Below are positions 54,344 through 63,630 of a stretch of DNA of 64,000 nucleotides, one piece after another; positions within the stretch are counted from its first letter, which is position 1, and each line of letters starts with the position of its first letter. This DNA is from an uncultured Bacteroidota bacterium (GTDB lineage Bacteria; Bacteroidota; Bacteroidia; Bacteroidales; WCHB1-69), in contig CADADB010000008.1 in the NCBI GenBank assembly GCA_902786595.1, positions 42,163-106,162 on the forward strand, read 5' to 3'. A program made the translations under genes and the position numbers. Under the pieces are notes generated by a model. The model did not search any database, had not been told where the DNA came from, and saw only the letters and a list, made by a program, of their open reading frames with translations.

Positions 54344-54372
54344 AAAAAAAGCAACCTTTTGAGGTTGCTTTT
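54344..54372 (-). terminator. Intrinsic terminator after tRNA-Glu
   Basis: Minus strand AAAAGCAACCT-CAAA-AGGTTGCTTTTTTT, a perfect stem with a T-run, 2 bases after the tRNA. Confidence 0.92.
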
Positions 54373-54374
54373 CG

Positions 54375-54449
54375 TACCGGGTAGGGGATTCGAACCCCTG
54401 ATTTTAAGAATGAAAATCTTACGTCCTAGGCCGACTAGACGAACCCGGC
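54375..54449 (-). tRNA. tRNA-Glu (anticodon TTC)
   Basis: Minus strand folds as a 75-base cloverleaf: acceptor GCCGGGT/ACCCGGT (first pair G-U), D arm with CTAGTCGGCCTAGGAC, anticodon arm TAAGA-TTTTCAT-TCTTA giving anticodon TTC, T arm AGGGG-TTCGAAT-CCCCT, discriminator A. CCA is not encoded. It has its own promoter box and terminator, so it is a single transcription unit. Confidence 0.95.
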
Positions 54450-54472
54450 ATCAAGTGTCAAATTTGACGCGG

Positions 54473-54480
54473 CAAAAGTA
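54473..54480 (-). promoter_or_regulatory. -7 promoter box (TACTTTTG) for tRNA-Glu
   Basis: Minus-strand TACTTTTGCCGCG, 23 bases before the tRNA 5' end. The palindrome GTCAAATTTGAC (54456-54467) lies between them. Confidence 0.6.
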
Positions 54481-54525
54481 CACTTTTTTTGATATGCTCC
54501 GTCAAATTTGAAAAATTATTTTTTA

Positions 54526-55200
54526 TCATTCGTTTTTGTCTTGTTCAAACCTGAATCCCAGGCGTTTACCAGTTCTCAACAGATTGGTTTGCTCTTCCAA
54601 TTGCAGGATATCATTCACCGTGATGATCTTCATATCCTCATAATTTGGCACCAAAAGGTCAAAATTCAGCGTATATCGAATGGCGGAGCTGAGGATTTCC
54701 TTGACGGCTTCAGCAGAGATCTCGTTACTGCTGAAATTGTTGATGACTTGCGCCAGCTCGCGTTTGCCTTCTATATAATAATGTCCCTCCTTGTTGATGA
54801 AGATACGGCCGATCATATAGCCGAGGTCATTCACGCGGTCATATTTCAACGAGTCACCTAAGAAGTTGAAAATCTGAATCATGCCACAATAAGAGCGATC
54901 CTTGTCCTCCTTGATGTAGGGTGTACGCATCACCTCGTGGTCGCGGGAGAACTCGAAGATGTTGGTGTGCATGAGGAAAATCAGCACATCGCCGCCGAAC
55001 TTGAGCATGAACTGGTATTGGTTCTTGTTGGTGAAGAGCACCGGGATGCTGTCGTGGTCATCGGCATAGTGGTCGCGGTAGTGTTCCTCGAAACTTTTGG
55101 CGGCATCCTTGAAGAGTTGCATCGTCTCCAGGGTCACCGTGAAGATGCTCTGCTTCAATTCACCTTTGGTTATCAACAATTTACATAGGTTGTCATCCAT
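54526..55200 (-). CDS. Conserved protein of unknown function
   Basis: A soluble cytoplasmic protein of about 224 residues, no signal peptide. Acidic and aromatic-rich segments are visible (FEEHYRDHYADDHDSIPVLF, DLGYMIGRIFINKEGHYYIE, YEDMKIITVNDILQLEEQTN). It looks like a conserved Bacteroidetes hypothetical. No catalytic motif is visible. The ATG at 55200 (MDDNLCKLL) fits the promoter box at 55225-55232; a longer reading to 55227 would overlap that box. Confidence 0.75.
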   Translation of the reverse strand: MDDNLCKLLITKGELKQSIFTVTLETMQLFKDAAKSFEEHYRDHYADDHDSIPVLFTNKNQYQFMLKFGGDVLIFLMHTNIFEFSRDHEVMRTPYIKEDKDRSYCGMIQIFNFLGDSLKYDRVNDLGYMIGRIFINKEGHYYIEGKRELAQVINNFSSNEISAEAVKEILSSAIRYTLNFDLLVPNYEDMKIITVNDILQLEEQTNLLRTGKRLGFRFEQDKNE

Positions 55201-55224
55201 TTTTTTCGTATTAAAATTGAGCGG

Positions 55225-55232
55225 CAAAGATA
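55225..55232 (-). promoter_or_regulatory. -7 promoter box (TATCTTTG) for the conserved protein
   Basis: Minus-strand TATCTTTGCCGC, 24 bases before the ATG at 55200. Confidence 0.55.
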
Positions 55233-55240
55233 CACTTTTT

Positions 55241-55320
55241 TAGCTATTAGCTATTGGCTTTTAGCTATTGGCTGTTGTTGATTTTGAAAGCCAAAGCTAA
55301 AAGCCAAAAGCCAAAAGCCG
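55241..55320 (-). repeat. GGCTTTT/AGCTAAT heptamer arrays forming an inverted pair
   Basis: After the HhH gene stop the minus strand has four GGCTTTT-type units, then AGCCAAT/AGCTAAA units in the opposite sense. GGCTTTTAGCT (55256-55266) and AGCTAAAAGCC (55295-55305) are exact inverted copies and could form an 11-bp stem. Confidence 0.8.
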
Positions 55321-55321
55321 A

Positions 55322-55729
55322 CTAATACTCCATCATGGGTTCAAGCTCCTTGGCCTGGTCGATCATCTTCTGGAGTTCGGTGGCGGTGGGAACACGACCC
55401 ACGAGATGTTTCTGATCGTTAATCTCGTTCATCTTGGCGACGAGTTTCTCGGCCACGCGGTGGCGGAATTCCTTCACGGTGTCCACACCGGCGGCCTCAA
55501 GCAGTTCGGAGAATTGCGGCCCCACACCGTTGATGCGCATCAGATCAGCATGGTTGGCCCAAGTGAGCACCAATTTCGGGGAGATGCCGGTCTTCTCCGC
55601 CAAGGCGGCTCGTCCGGCGGGTTTCTTGGCGGCTTCCAACAGCTCTTCCACCGTGTTGATGCCTGCTTCCGTCAATTTCGCGGCGTAAACATCGCCGATT
55701 CCTTCTACGTCAATAATTTTGTAACTCAT
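55322..55729 (-). CDS. Helix-hairpin-helix protein (DUF4332-like)
   Basis: A 135-residue protein made of tandem helix-hairpin-helix motifs: VEGIGDVYAAKLTEAGINTV near the start and INGVGPQFSELLEAAGVDTV near residue 70, with a further helical end. This is the DUF4332 arrangement, which probably binds DNA or proteins without sequence specificity. The start is the ATG of MSYKII (55729). It has a promoter box at 55758-55765 and is divergent from the thioesterase. Confidence 0.85.
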   Translation of the reverse strand: MSYKIIDVEGIGDVYAAKLTEAGINTVEELLEAAKKPAGRAALAEKTGISPKLVLTWANHADLMRINGVGPQFSELLEAAGVDTVKEFRHRVAEKLVAKMNEINDQKHLVGRVPTATELQKMIDQAKELEPMMEY

Positions 55730-55757
55730 AACCATTTAATTTTTAAAATTCCGACCG

Positions 55758-55765
55758 CAAAGATA
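55758..55765 (-). promoter_or_regulatory. -7 promoter box (TATCTTTG) for the HhH protein
   Basis: Minus-strand TATCTTTGCGG, 28 bases before the ATG. Confidence 0.55.
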
Positions 55766-55794
55766 CATTTTTCTTAATATCTTGCAAAATTTTA

Positions 55795-55802
55795 TATTTT
55801 TG
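55795..55802 (+). promoter_or_regulatory. -7 promoter box (TATTTTTG) for the thioesterase
   Basis: TATTTTTGCCGCG, 71 bases before the thioesterase ATG. The array lies in the leader. Confidence 0.55.
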
Positions 55803-55820
55803 CCGCGCTTTTTTCAACTA

Positions 55821-55870
55821 CCCTAACCCTTAAACCCTAACCCATAACCCATAACCCATAACCCATAACC
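55821..55870 (+). repeat. 7-bp CCCATAA array abutting the thioesterase start
   Basis: CCCTAA, CCCTTAAA, CCCTAA then four CCCATAA units and CCATTATG with the start codon. TAA in each unit on the gene's strand. Confidence 0.9.
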
Positions 55871-55873
55871 ATT

Positions 55874-56392
55874 ATGAGAAGAATCATCAACCCCTGGATA
55901 GGAAACACACACGGATACAACTGTTTCGGATGCAATCCCGGCAACCCGCAAGGTGTGCAAATGCGCTTCTACTGGGACGGGGAGCAAGTGGTCTCCGTCT
56001 GGAAGGCGAACCCGAACTTCGTGAGCTGGATCGACACGCTGCACGGCGGCATCCAGGCCACCCTGCTGGACGAGATCTGCGGGTGGGTGGTCTTCTACCA
56101 ACTGCAGACCTCCGGGGTGACGGCGAAGATGGAGATGCGCTACCGCAAGCCGGTGAGCACCTTATGGCCGTACATCCGCCTGAACGCCCAATTAGTGGAG
56201 CAACGCCGCAACCTCGCCATCGTGCACGGCGAGATCCTCAGTCCCGAGGGGGTATGCTGCGCCGAATGCACCTGTACCTATTTTAAATATAGCGGCGAGA
56301 AATCGATAGAGATGGGATACATCCCCGCCCGCCTCGCCGAGGAGGAAGTCACGTTCGAAGAGGCAATCCTCCTATTAGGCCAAACCTCGTAG
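55874..56392 (+). CDS. PaaI-type hotdog thioesterase
   Basis: A 172-residue hotdog-fold protein, probably an acyl-CoA thioesterase. The core motif is DTLHGGIQATLLDEICGWVV, with Asp/Glu as the likely general base, followed by strands AKMEMRYRKPV and IVHGEILSPEG. An N-terminal Cys pair (NCFGCNPGNP) is a known variant in this family. The start ATG follows an ATAACC-type array. The stop TAG is the first bases of an interspersed GTAGGGACGG repeat. Confidence 0.85.
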   Translation: MRRIINPWIGNTHGYNCFGCNPGNPQGVQMRFYWDGEQVVSVWKANPNFVSWIDTLHGGIQATLLDEICGWVVFYQLQTSGVTAKMEMRYRKPVSTLWPYIRLNAQLVEQRRNLAIVHGEILSPEGVCCAECTCTYFKYSGEKSIEMGYIPARLAEEEVTFEEAILLLGQTS

Positions 56393-56445
56393 GGACGGCG
56401 CCAACGGCGCGTCTCATCAGGATACCGCCAACGGCGCGTCTCATG
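56389..56445. repeat. Interspersed repeat with two CGCCAACGGCGCGTCTCAT copies
   Basis: Direct copies at 56399-56417 and 56426-56444 after GTAGGGACGG. The GTAGGGACG/CGTCTC words relate it to the GTAGAGACG palindromes elsewhere in the window. It supplies the thioesterase stop. Confidence 0.75.
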
Positions 56446-56538
56446 GGATTAACATAATTTAACATTTTTATTTCGCTAAAAATCAGATATTTAAAATTCC
56501 AAACGTCCGGTTTTTGACCGAGCGTATCATATATTTTG

Positions 56539-56546
56539 TATTTTTG
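56539..56546 (+). promoter_or_regulatory. -7 promoter box (TATTTTTG) for the giant adhesin
   Basis: TATTTTTGCCGCCG, about 115 bases before the ATG, leaving a long leader. Confidence 0.55.
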
Positions 56547-56661
56547 CCGCCGTTTTGCGATTTTGGCGTCAGAAGTGCGAGCCAAGACTTGAACCTTGCC
56601 CCCTCCCTCCTGCCTCCCGCAAAACAACTAAAAAGGAAATAAGTAATAAAAAAATAAAAGT

Positions 56662-59600
56662 ATGAAAAAACAATTAACCTTTTTATGTGCGCTGCTGTTC
56701 TTGATGGCAGGTACAGTTACAGGACAACATTATCAAGTGCCCAACAACAATTTTGAGAGTTGGGGATCTGGAAGTATGCCAATTCCATCAAACTGGTACA
56801 CTTTTACCAGTTCTGACTGCCAGTTGGGAGGATTATTATGTGGACTTGCATCTGCTGCTGGTGCTTTCAACAATCACCACAAACAAGTCACTGGATATGA
56901 TGGGAACGGATTCGCTTGTCAAATATATACAGTAAATAAATGGAGTAAGAACATCAATGGGGCTATGACAACGGGTCAAACCGTTGTGGGCTCCACAGAT
57001 TATACAGATCCAGCCAACTACATTTACACTGATCGCGATGGCACTTGCAAATGGAGCTTTGACGGGCGTCCAGATTCTATATCATTACGTGCTCGATTCA
57101 GTTTCAAACAAAACACTTACGACACAGCCACTCTAAAAGTACATATTCATAGCAACGTGGACTACAAAGATGTTCCGAAACATACTCCAGCCACGGCTCA
57201 AACAGGAAAAATAGCGAACGTTTTTTGCGAAATGATTAATCCTGCCACAACTCCAAATAATGGGGTTTATAAATCAAATTGGAAAAGATTTGCTTATAAA
57301 TTCACGTATTGGGATTCAACTTCAAGCACGACACCTATAGCGAATCCTACCATCTCTAACACCGCTACACCAAAATACATTTTGGCTTCTTTTTCCACAA
57401 ACAAGTCCATTGGAGTAGGCAATGGGGATAGCTTAGCCTTTGATGCTGTATACTGCATTTATGATAAAAGTTTGGCTTCATTAAAAATCGATGGAGTTGA
57501 TAATAATACTATTAAAAGCATCTTCAATCAACAAGAGTTTCTGACTCATGATCAAAATAACAATAGTAATTCCACCACATATGAGTATACAGATTTAGTA
57601 TGTTACAACAGTGCTGGCATTTTCCCTGAAATCACAGCCACGGCCAAATCTTCACTTATAAGTAGCATTGTCATCGACCAAGCTTCGCCTTCTAACCCCA
57701 ACGCCACCATTACGGTGACCCACAACGACAACTCCACGTTCACCTACATAATTCATTTCGCCAATGCGGCGCTCGCCCCCACTGTAACACTGAGCAACGA
57801 TGGTATCTATTCCGTCTGCCAGAACAGTTCCCTCACGATAACCGCTTCAGGCAATGCGGCAAGTTACGAATGGAGCAATGGTCTTGGCAACAACAGCACT
57901 GCAAACCCGCCTACAGGAACGGTCGGCACCACCACCTATACGGTGACCGGTTCCACATCAAACGGATGTACAACTACCGCCACGGCCACCGTCACGGTGA
58001 ACCCGCTGCCAACCATCACCCTTTCCACCAACAACAGCCAAACAGTCTGTTCAGGTAACGCAATCAACAACATCACAGCCACTATCAATAATGGCAGTGC
58101 TACGGGTTCCAATATTACCGAGTTAGGATTGAGCTTCAACACCAACAACGGTGTCATTTCCGGCACTCCTAACAGCACTGGCGAATACACCATTACAGTG
58201 GTAAGCCCCTACGGTTGCACCCCCGCCTCAGCCAGCGGCACCATCACTGTGAACCCGAACCCAGTGGCCACCCTCACCCCTAACAATGGTGTGACGGCTT
58301 GTGCAGGTACTGCTATCACGCCTGTCACAGTCACCACCTCCGGCGGAACACTCACTCCCACCCTACCCGCGGGCTTAACCTACAACCCAGAAACAGGTGA
58401 GATAACGGGTATTCCGGAAACATCCGGCATCATCTCCATCGCTACTGTCAGTGCCAACTGCGGAACAGCGACCGCCGACTGTCCCGTCACAATCACACCC
58501 GCACCGAGCGTATCCCTCTCAGAGAACAAAAACCAGACCCTCTGCAACAGCAACCAATTCACCCCCATCGATGTCTCTTATTCCGGTGGTAATGTGAGTG
58601 TGAGCGGCCTTACTGGTTCTAGTTTGACATATAGCAACGGACAAATCACGGGAACACCGAACCTTGGCACCTATACCTATTATGTCACTGTGAGCAGCAC
58701 CACAGGTTGCGGTTCTGTGAGTGACACAGGCACCGTCACAGTGAGTAGCACCCCCACAGTGACCCTCTCATCGTCTTCCTTCAGCGTTTGTCAGAATGCG
58801 GCTGTTGAAGGGCTTTCCGTATCGCCGTTCAACAACACAACCCAAGTCACGGGTCTTCCCGCTGGCCTGAACTTTGACAACACCACTGGCCAAATCACCG
58901 GTAATCCGACCGCAGTCGGCACATTCGATATTTCTGTTACCACCTCAACCAACTGCGGCAATGCCAGTACCACCGGCACCATCACGGTGAAACCACTGCC
59001 TACGCTAACCCTTGCCGACAAAACCATCGAAGTTTGCGATGGCGAGTCCGTATCCGTGAATGTGAATGCAACCAATTGCAGCAATTATGGTCCTGCCAAC
59101 CTTCCTAATGGTTTGCAGTTCAGCTTGAACAGCAATTTGGGCACCGTTACTGGCACACCCACGACAGGCGGAACTTTCATCATTTCAGTCAACAGCAGCA
59201 ACAACTGCGGTACCGCAAGCGACACAGGTACCGTCACCATCAAGACGAAACCGACTGTGAACATCAACGGTCCGGAATCGCTCTGCCAGGGAGCAACCGC
59301 AACCTTTACGGCCACGGGCGACTTTGAGTCCTGCGTATGGGACGACAACACCACTATCGCCGCCCGTAACATCACCCCTGACCAACCCGGACAACACACA
59401 TACTCAGTAACCGCCACCGGCAGCAACGGCTGTTCGGAAAGCGCCGACATCACGGTTAATGTGCAAGGCAGCCCCGCCGTTCCGAACGCCACCACGGTGG
59501 ACAACAGCAGCTGTCAGGAACCTTATAACGGCAGCATCACGGTGACCTCCCCGACTGGCAGCAACTTCACCTACTCCATCAACGGCACAGATTTCCAATC

Positions 59601-62600
59601 GGGAACCACTTTCACCGGTTTGAATGCTGGAACTTACACCCTGACCGTCCAAAACACCGGCGGATGTACCTCCACGAAGGAAATCACAGTGGGTTCCACT
59701 GGCAACGACGTCAATGCTGTAGCCGCTGCCAACACCTACACTCCCTGTGTCGGAGGCGACCTTGAACTGACAGGAAGTTCCTCCACGTCTGGCGTCTCCT
59801 ACGCTTGGAGCGGTCCGAACAATTTCTCCTCCAATGAGCAGAGTCCCACCGTCAGCGACTTAACTTCTGAAAACGCCGGCACTTACACACTGACGGTGAC
59901 AAAGACGGCCACCGGCTGTTCCAGCATTGCCAGTGTCAATGTCACGGTGAAGCCGCTGCCTACGGTAACCATCCCGCAAGCAAATCCGGCTGTATGTCCT
60001 GGAGCATCAGTCAATATTCTTGTAGTAACGGATGACGAAAACACTTCCACACTCTCTGGTTTACCTGAAGGGTTCAACTTAAACAACGCCACCCACAGAA
60101 TCACCGGTTCGACCAATAATTCTGGGGAATACGAATACATTGTAACGACCAGCAATGCATGTGGTTCCGCCACCGCATCCGGTACCATCACGGTATATGC
60201 GTTGCCTGCTATCAACTTCACGGGCAGCAATAGTTTCTGTCAAAATTCCAACACCACCATCGGTGTGCAAGAAGAATACGACAATTATTCATGGAGCAAC
60301 GGCGGCAGCAGTCAAAGCATCAATGTGAACGTTGCCAACGACTATAGTGTCACCGTCACGGATGCCAACGGATGCCAAAACAACGCCACCCAGCATGTTA
60401 CGGCTAACCCATTGCCTGCAGCGCCCATCGTTTCCATCACGAATAACACCAATTGTGATCCTGTCAATGGTGTTATTACCATAACTTCCCCCTTAGGAGA
60501 AGGATATACCTATTCTATTGGCTCATCTTTCCAAGATTCTCCCGTTTTTGACGAACTTGAACCTGAAGAATACATCATTACCGTCAAAGACGGCAACGGA
60601 TGTAGTAACACTATAACGGGCGTGGAAGTAGGCGACGAAGCTCAATGGGAGGGCATTTTACACGAATTCACCGTTAGCGCTACCAACAGCTACGAATGGA
60701 ACGGCATCACGTACGAGGAATCTGGCGACTACACGCAAGAATTCATCGCCCCCAACGGCTGCGACTCCACTGTCACCCTGCACCTCACGATAATATCCTC
60801 CGTAACCCACGACATTTACGAGACGGCTTGCGACTCTTACACATGGGAAGGCGAGACCTACACCGAAAGCGGCGACTACTCTAAAACATATACGGTCGCG
60901 AGTACGGTCGCGAGCGGCGTGGACAGTGTGGTAACGCTGCATTTGACCATCCTTAAGCCGAATGCTGGCACCGTAACGATCAGCGGTGACGAGGCCATCT
61001 GCCAAGGTGAAAGCACGGAACTCACCGCATCTGTCAATGGCAGCAACGGTGATGTGACCTATACTTGGAACAATCAAACCGGCGAAACCATTTCCGTTAA
61101 TCCGACAACAACCACCGACTACAGCGTGACGGCCACGGCCACTTTGACCGCCAATGATGTCACCTGTACCGCCACGGCCGTAAAGACCTTCACCGTCACG
61201 GTGAACATGCCTACCACGGGCACCGATGAACGGAACGCCTGCGAAGAGTTCACTTGGATTGATGGCATCACCTATACCGAAAACAATAACACTGCCACCT
61301 ACACGCTTACCAACGCGGCGGGTTGCGACTCTGTGGTGACTCTGAACCTCACCATCAACCACAGCACTGCAAGCACCGAAACCGTGACCGCATGCAACAG
61401 CTTCACCTGGATCGATGGAAACACTTACACCGAAAGCAACAACACAGCGACGTTCACCACCACCAATGCTGCGGGCTGCGACTCCGTGGTGACGTTGAAC
61501 CTTACCATCAACCACAGCACTGCAGGCATCGAGGAGGTGACCGCCTGCGACAGCTACGTGTGGCACGGCACAACCTATACCTCAAGCAACAATACGGCGA
61601 CGTTTACCACCACCAACGCCGCGGGTTGCGATTCCGTGGTGACGTTGAACCTCACCATCAACCGCAAGAGCTACTACACCGACGTTCATACCGCTTGCAA
61701 CAGCTTCACCTGGATCGATGGAAACACTTACACCGAAAGCAATAACACGGCGACGTACACTATCTCCAACGCGGCGGGCTGCGACTCTGTAGTCACGCTG
61801 AACCTCACCATCAACAAACCTGCAAACCAGGCCTATCGTGTCACCCGTTGCGAAACCTACACATGGACGGATGGCGACGGTGAAACTTACACCCAAAGCG
61901 GCACACACACCTACGCGCATACGGATGCCAATGGATGCGAACAGGTGGACACCCTCTACCTGACCATCAATCCTCTTCCTGTTGTAGAAATCACTGGCGA
62001 GACCTCCTTCTGTGAAGGCGCCAGCACGACGCTTACCGCTACAGCAGGATACACCTACTTGTGGGGAGACGGATCCACCAACCAAAGTATCACCGTCACA
62101 GAAAACGGTGACTATATGGTGACCGTCACGGATGACAACAGCTGCCAGAACACGGACACTATCCATGTGAATAAGTTGGCACGTCCGTCCGCGCCGATCC
62201 TTTCCGCCACAGACAACACCAGCTGCACCACCCCGAACGGTGTCATCACCATCACCAACGCTGCCGATGGTCTCACCTACTCTATTGACGGTACTAACTT
62301 CTCACCTAACACTATTTTCAACGGACTGAATGCCGAAGACTTTACCATCACGGTCAAGAATGAGAACGGTTGTGTCAACACGGCATCTATTACCGTGAAC
62401 ACAGCTGGCAACACCGTGAATGCCACGGCTAACGCCAACACCCCGTGCACCGGTGGAGAACTGCAACTGACCGCAGAAACAGAAACCACAAATGCGACAT
62501 TCGCATGGAGTGGTCCGAATGGTTTCACCTCTAACGTACAGAACCCGATCCGCACCAATGCCAATGCGGACATGAACGGCAACTATACGCTCACCGTCAC

Positions 62601-63630
62601 CGACCCTGCAACTTCTTGTTCAAAGACTACAACGGTCACCGTCACTGTCAACGCACCGGCCGTCACATTGGCTGACATCACCGGCAAGACGGCTTGTGCG
62701 GGTGAGAGTGTGACGCTCAATGCTACTTTGACCGGCACACCCGCTGGTGAGGTTACCTACAGTTGGACCGGCCCGAACGACTTCACCTCAAGCGATCAGA
62801 ATGTCACGCTCAATAATATCACGGCAGCACAAGGCGGCGAATACACCGTTGTCGCTACCGCCACGCAAACTATCAACAGTACTACCTGCTCGGCAATGGA
62901 TACCAAAACCGTGAACGTGACCGTGAACATGCCTACCACGGGCGTTGACGAGCAGACCGCCTGCGAGCAGTTCACCTGGATTAACAATGTGACCTACACC
63001 GAAAGCACTAACGAGCCCACCATTACGCTTCAGGCCGCCAACGGCTGCGACAGCGTGGTGACCTTGCATCTCACCATCCATAAACCTGTTCACCAGGCAT
63101 ACACGGTAACCGCTTACGATTCATACACTTGGACAGATGGTAACAATCAGACATACACCACTTCTGGCGACCACCTTTACAGCCATTCGGATGCCAACGG
63201 ATGTACGCAGGTCGATACCCTGCACCTCACTATCCACTACTCCGCCTCCAACGAATTCTCCGCCACCGCTTGCGAGTCTTACACCTGGAACGATTCCGTT
63301 TACACCACCAGCGGTGACTACGTACAGCACCTCAAGACCGTTGACAACGCCGACAGCACCGTCACTCTCCATCTGACCATCAACCACGGCACACACAATG
63401 CCGAAACGGTGGTGGAATGCGAAAGCTACGTGTGGCACGGTACGACCTATAACACCAGCGGCGACTACACCTACGACTACAACAACGCTGACGGCTGCGA
63501 AAGCACCGACACGCTCCACCTGACCATTAACAAACCGCAACACCAAGCTTACACGCAAACCGCTTACGACTCCTACACTTGGACACTATCTCTACAGTCA
63601 CCAAGATGCCAACGGATGTACGCAGGTTGA
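56662..63630 (+). CDS. Giant repeat adhesin with PCMD-like N-terminus, frameshifted
   Basis: A secreted surface protein, 2322 residues up to a premature stop. After a signal peptide (MKKQLTFLCALLFLMAGTVT) comes a PCMD-like domain (about 22-290; VPNNNFESWG, RPDSISLRARFSFKQNTYDT). Many Ig-like modules follow, including putative-Ig units ending GTITVNPNP and Ig-like units with AYEWSNG-type cores. From about residue 1340 a repeat of roughly 45-50 residues dominates (ACDSYTWEGETYTESGDY ... NGCDSVVTLNLTI), with a conserved cysteine pair. Near 63584 the frame shifts: homologous DNA continues in another frame to the window end, so the last residues LSLQSPRCQRMYAG are out of frame. The C-terminal sorting signal lies outside the window. 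Confidence 0.85.
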   Translation: MKKQLTFLCALLFLMAGTVTGQHYQVPNNNFESWGSGSMPIPSNWYTFTSSDCQLGGLLCGLASAAGAFNNHHKQVTGYDGNGFACQIYTVNKWSKNINGAMTTGQTVVGSTDYTDPANYIYTDRDGTCKWSFDGRPDSISLRARFSFKQNTYDTATLKVHIHSNVDYKDVPKHTPATAQTGKIANVFCEMINPATTPNNGVYKSNWKRFAYKFTYWDSTSSTTPIANPTISNTATPKYILASFSTNKSIGVGNGDSLAFDAVYCIYDKSLASLKIDGVDNNTIKSIFNQQEFLTHDQNNNSNSTTYEYTDLVCYNSAGIFPEITATAKSSLISSIVIDQASPSNPNATITVTHNDNSTFTYIIHFANAALAPTVTLSNDGIYSVCQNSSLTITASGNAASYEWSNGLGNNSTANPPTGTVGTTTYTVTGSTSNGCTTTATATVTVNPLPTITLSTNNSQTVCSGNAINNITATINNGSATGSNITELGLSFNTNNGVISGTPNSTGEYTITVVSPYGCTPASASGTITVNPNPVATLTPNNGVTACAGTAITPVTVTTSGGTLTPTLPAGLTYNPETGEITGIPETSGIISIATVSANCGTATADCPVTITPAPSVSLSENKNQTLCNSNQFTPIDVSYSGGNVSVSGLTGSSLTYSNGQITGTPNLGTYTYYVTVSSTTGCGSVSDTGTVTVSSTPTVTLSSSSFSVCQNAAVEGLSVSPFNNTTQVTGLPAGLNFDNTTGQITGNPTAVGTFDISVTTSTNCGNASTTGTITVKPLPTLTLADKTIEVCDGESVSVNVNATNCSNYGPANLPNGLQFSLNSNLGTVTGTPTTGGTFIISVNSSNNCGTASDTGTVTIKTKPTVNINGPESLCQGATATFTATGDFESCVWDDNTTIAARNITPDQPGQHTYSVTATGSNGCSESADITVNVQGSPAVPNATTVDNSSCQEPYNGSITVTSPTGSNFTYSINGTDFQSGTTFTGLNAGTYTLTVQNTGGCTSTKEITVGSTGNDVNAVAAANTYTPCVGGDLELTGSSSTSGVSYAWSGPNNFSSNEQSPTVSDLTSENAGTYTLTVTKTATGCSSIASVNVTVKPLPTVTIPQANPAVCPGASVNILVVTDDENTSTLSGLPEGFNLNNATHRITGSTNNSGEYEYIVTTSNACGSATASGTITVYALPAINFTGSNSFCQNSNTTIGVQEEYDNYSWSNGGSSQSINVNVANDYSVTVTDANGCQNNATQHVTANPLPAAPIVSITNNTNCDPVNGVITITSPLGEGYTYSIGSSFQDSPVFDELEPEEYIITVKDGNGCSNTITGVEVGDEAQWEGILHEFTVSATNSYEWNGITYEESGDYTQEFIAPNGCDSTVTLHLTIISSVTHDIYETACDSYTWEGETYTESGDYSKTYTVASTVASGVDSVVTLHLTILKPNAGTVTISGDEAICQGESTELTASVNGSNGDVTYTWNNQTGETISVNPTTTTDYSVTATATLTANDVTCTATAVKTFTVTVNMPTTGTDERNACEEFTWIDGITYTENNNTATYTLTNAAGCDSVVTLNLTINHSTASTETVTACNSFTWIDGNTYTESNNTATFTTTNAAGCDSVVTLNLTINHSTAGIEEVTACDSYVWHGTTYTSSNNTATFTTTNAAGCDSVVTLNLTINRKSYYTDVHTACNSFTWIDGNTYTESNNTATYTISNAAGCDSVVTLNLTINKPANQAYRVTRCETYTWTDGDGETYTQSGTHTYAHTDANGCEQVDTLYLTINPLPVVEITGETSFCEGASTTLTATAGYTYLWGDGSTNQSITVTENGDYMVTVTDDNSCQNTDTIHVNKLARPSAPILSATDNTSCTTPNGVITITNAADGLTYSIDGTNFSPNTIFNGLNAEDFTITVKNENGCVNTASITVNTAGNTVNATANANTPCTGGELQLTAETETTNATFAWSGPNGFTSNVQNPIRTNANADMNGNYTLTVTDPATSCSKTTTVTVTVNAPAVTLADITGKTACAGESVTLNATLTGTPAGEVTYSWTGPNDFTSSDQNVTLNNITAAQGGEYTVVATATQTINSTTCSAMDTKTVNVTVNMPTTGVDEQTACEQFTWINNVTYTESTNEPTITLQAANGCDSVVTLHLTIHKPVHQAYTVTAYDSYTWTDGNNQTYTTSGDHLYSHSDANGCTQVDTLHLTIHYSASNEFSATACESYTWNDSVYTTSGDYVQHLKTVDNADSTVTLHLTINHGTHNAETVVECESYVWHGTTYNTSGDYTYDYNNADGCESTDTLHLTINKPQHQAYTQTAYDSYTWTLSLQSPRCQRMYAG

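Noticed and set aside
54277-54354. N-terminal extension of the radical SAM protein (SLSLSLSLS)
   Set aside because: The extension is encoded by a TAAGTC array and its stop-free third frame. The start at 54276 fits the family.
60658-61566. 302-codon minus-strand reading frame inside the giant adhesin
   Set aside because: Repetitive shadow of the adhesin repeats with no start context or promoter.
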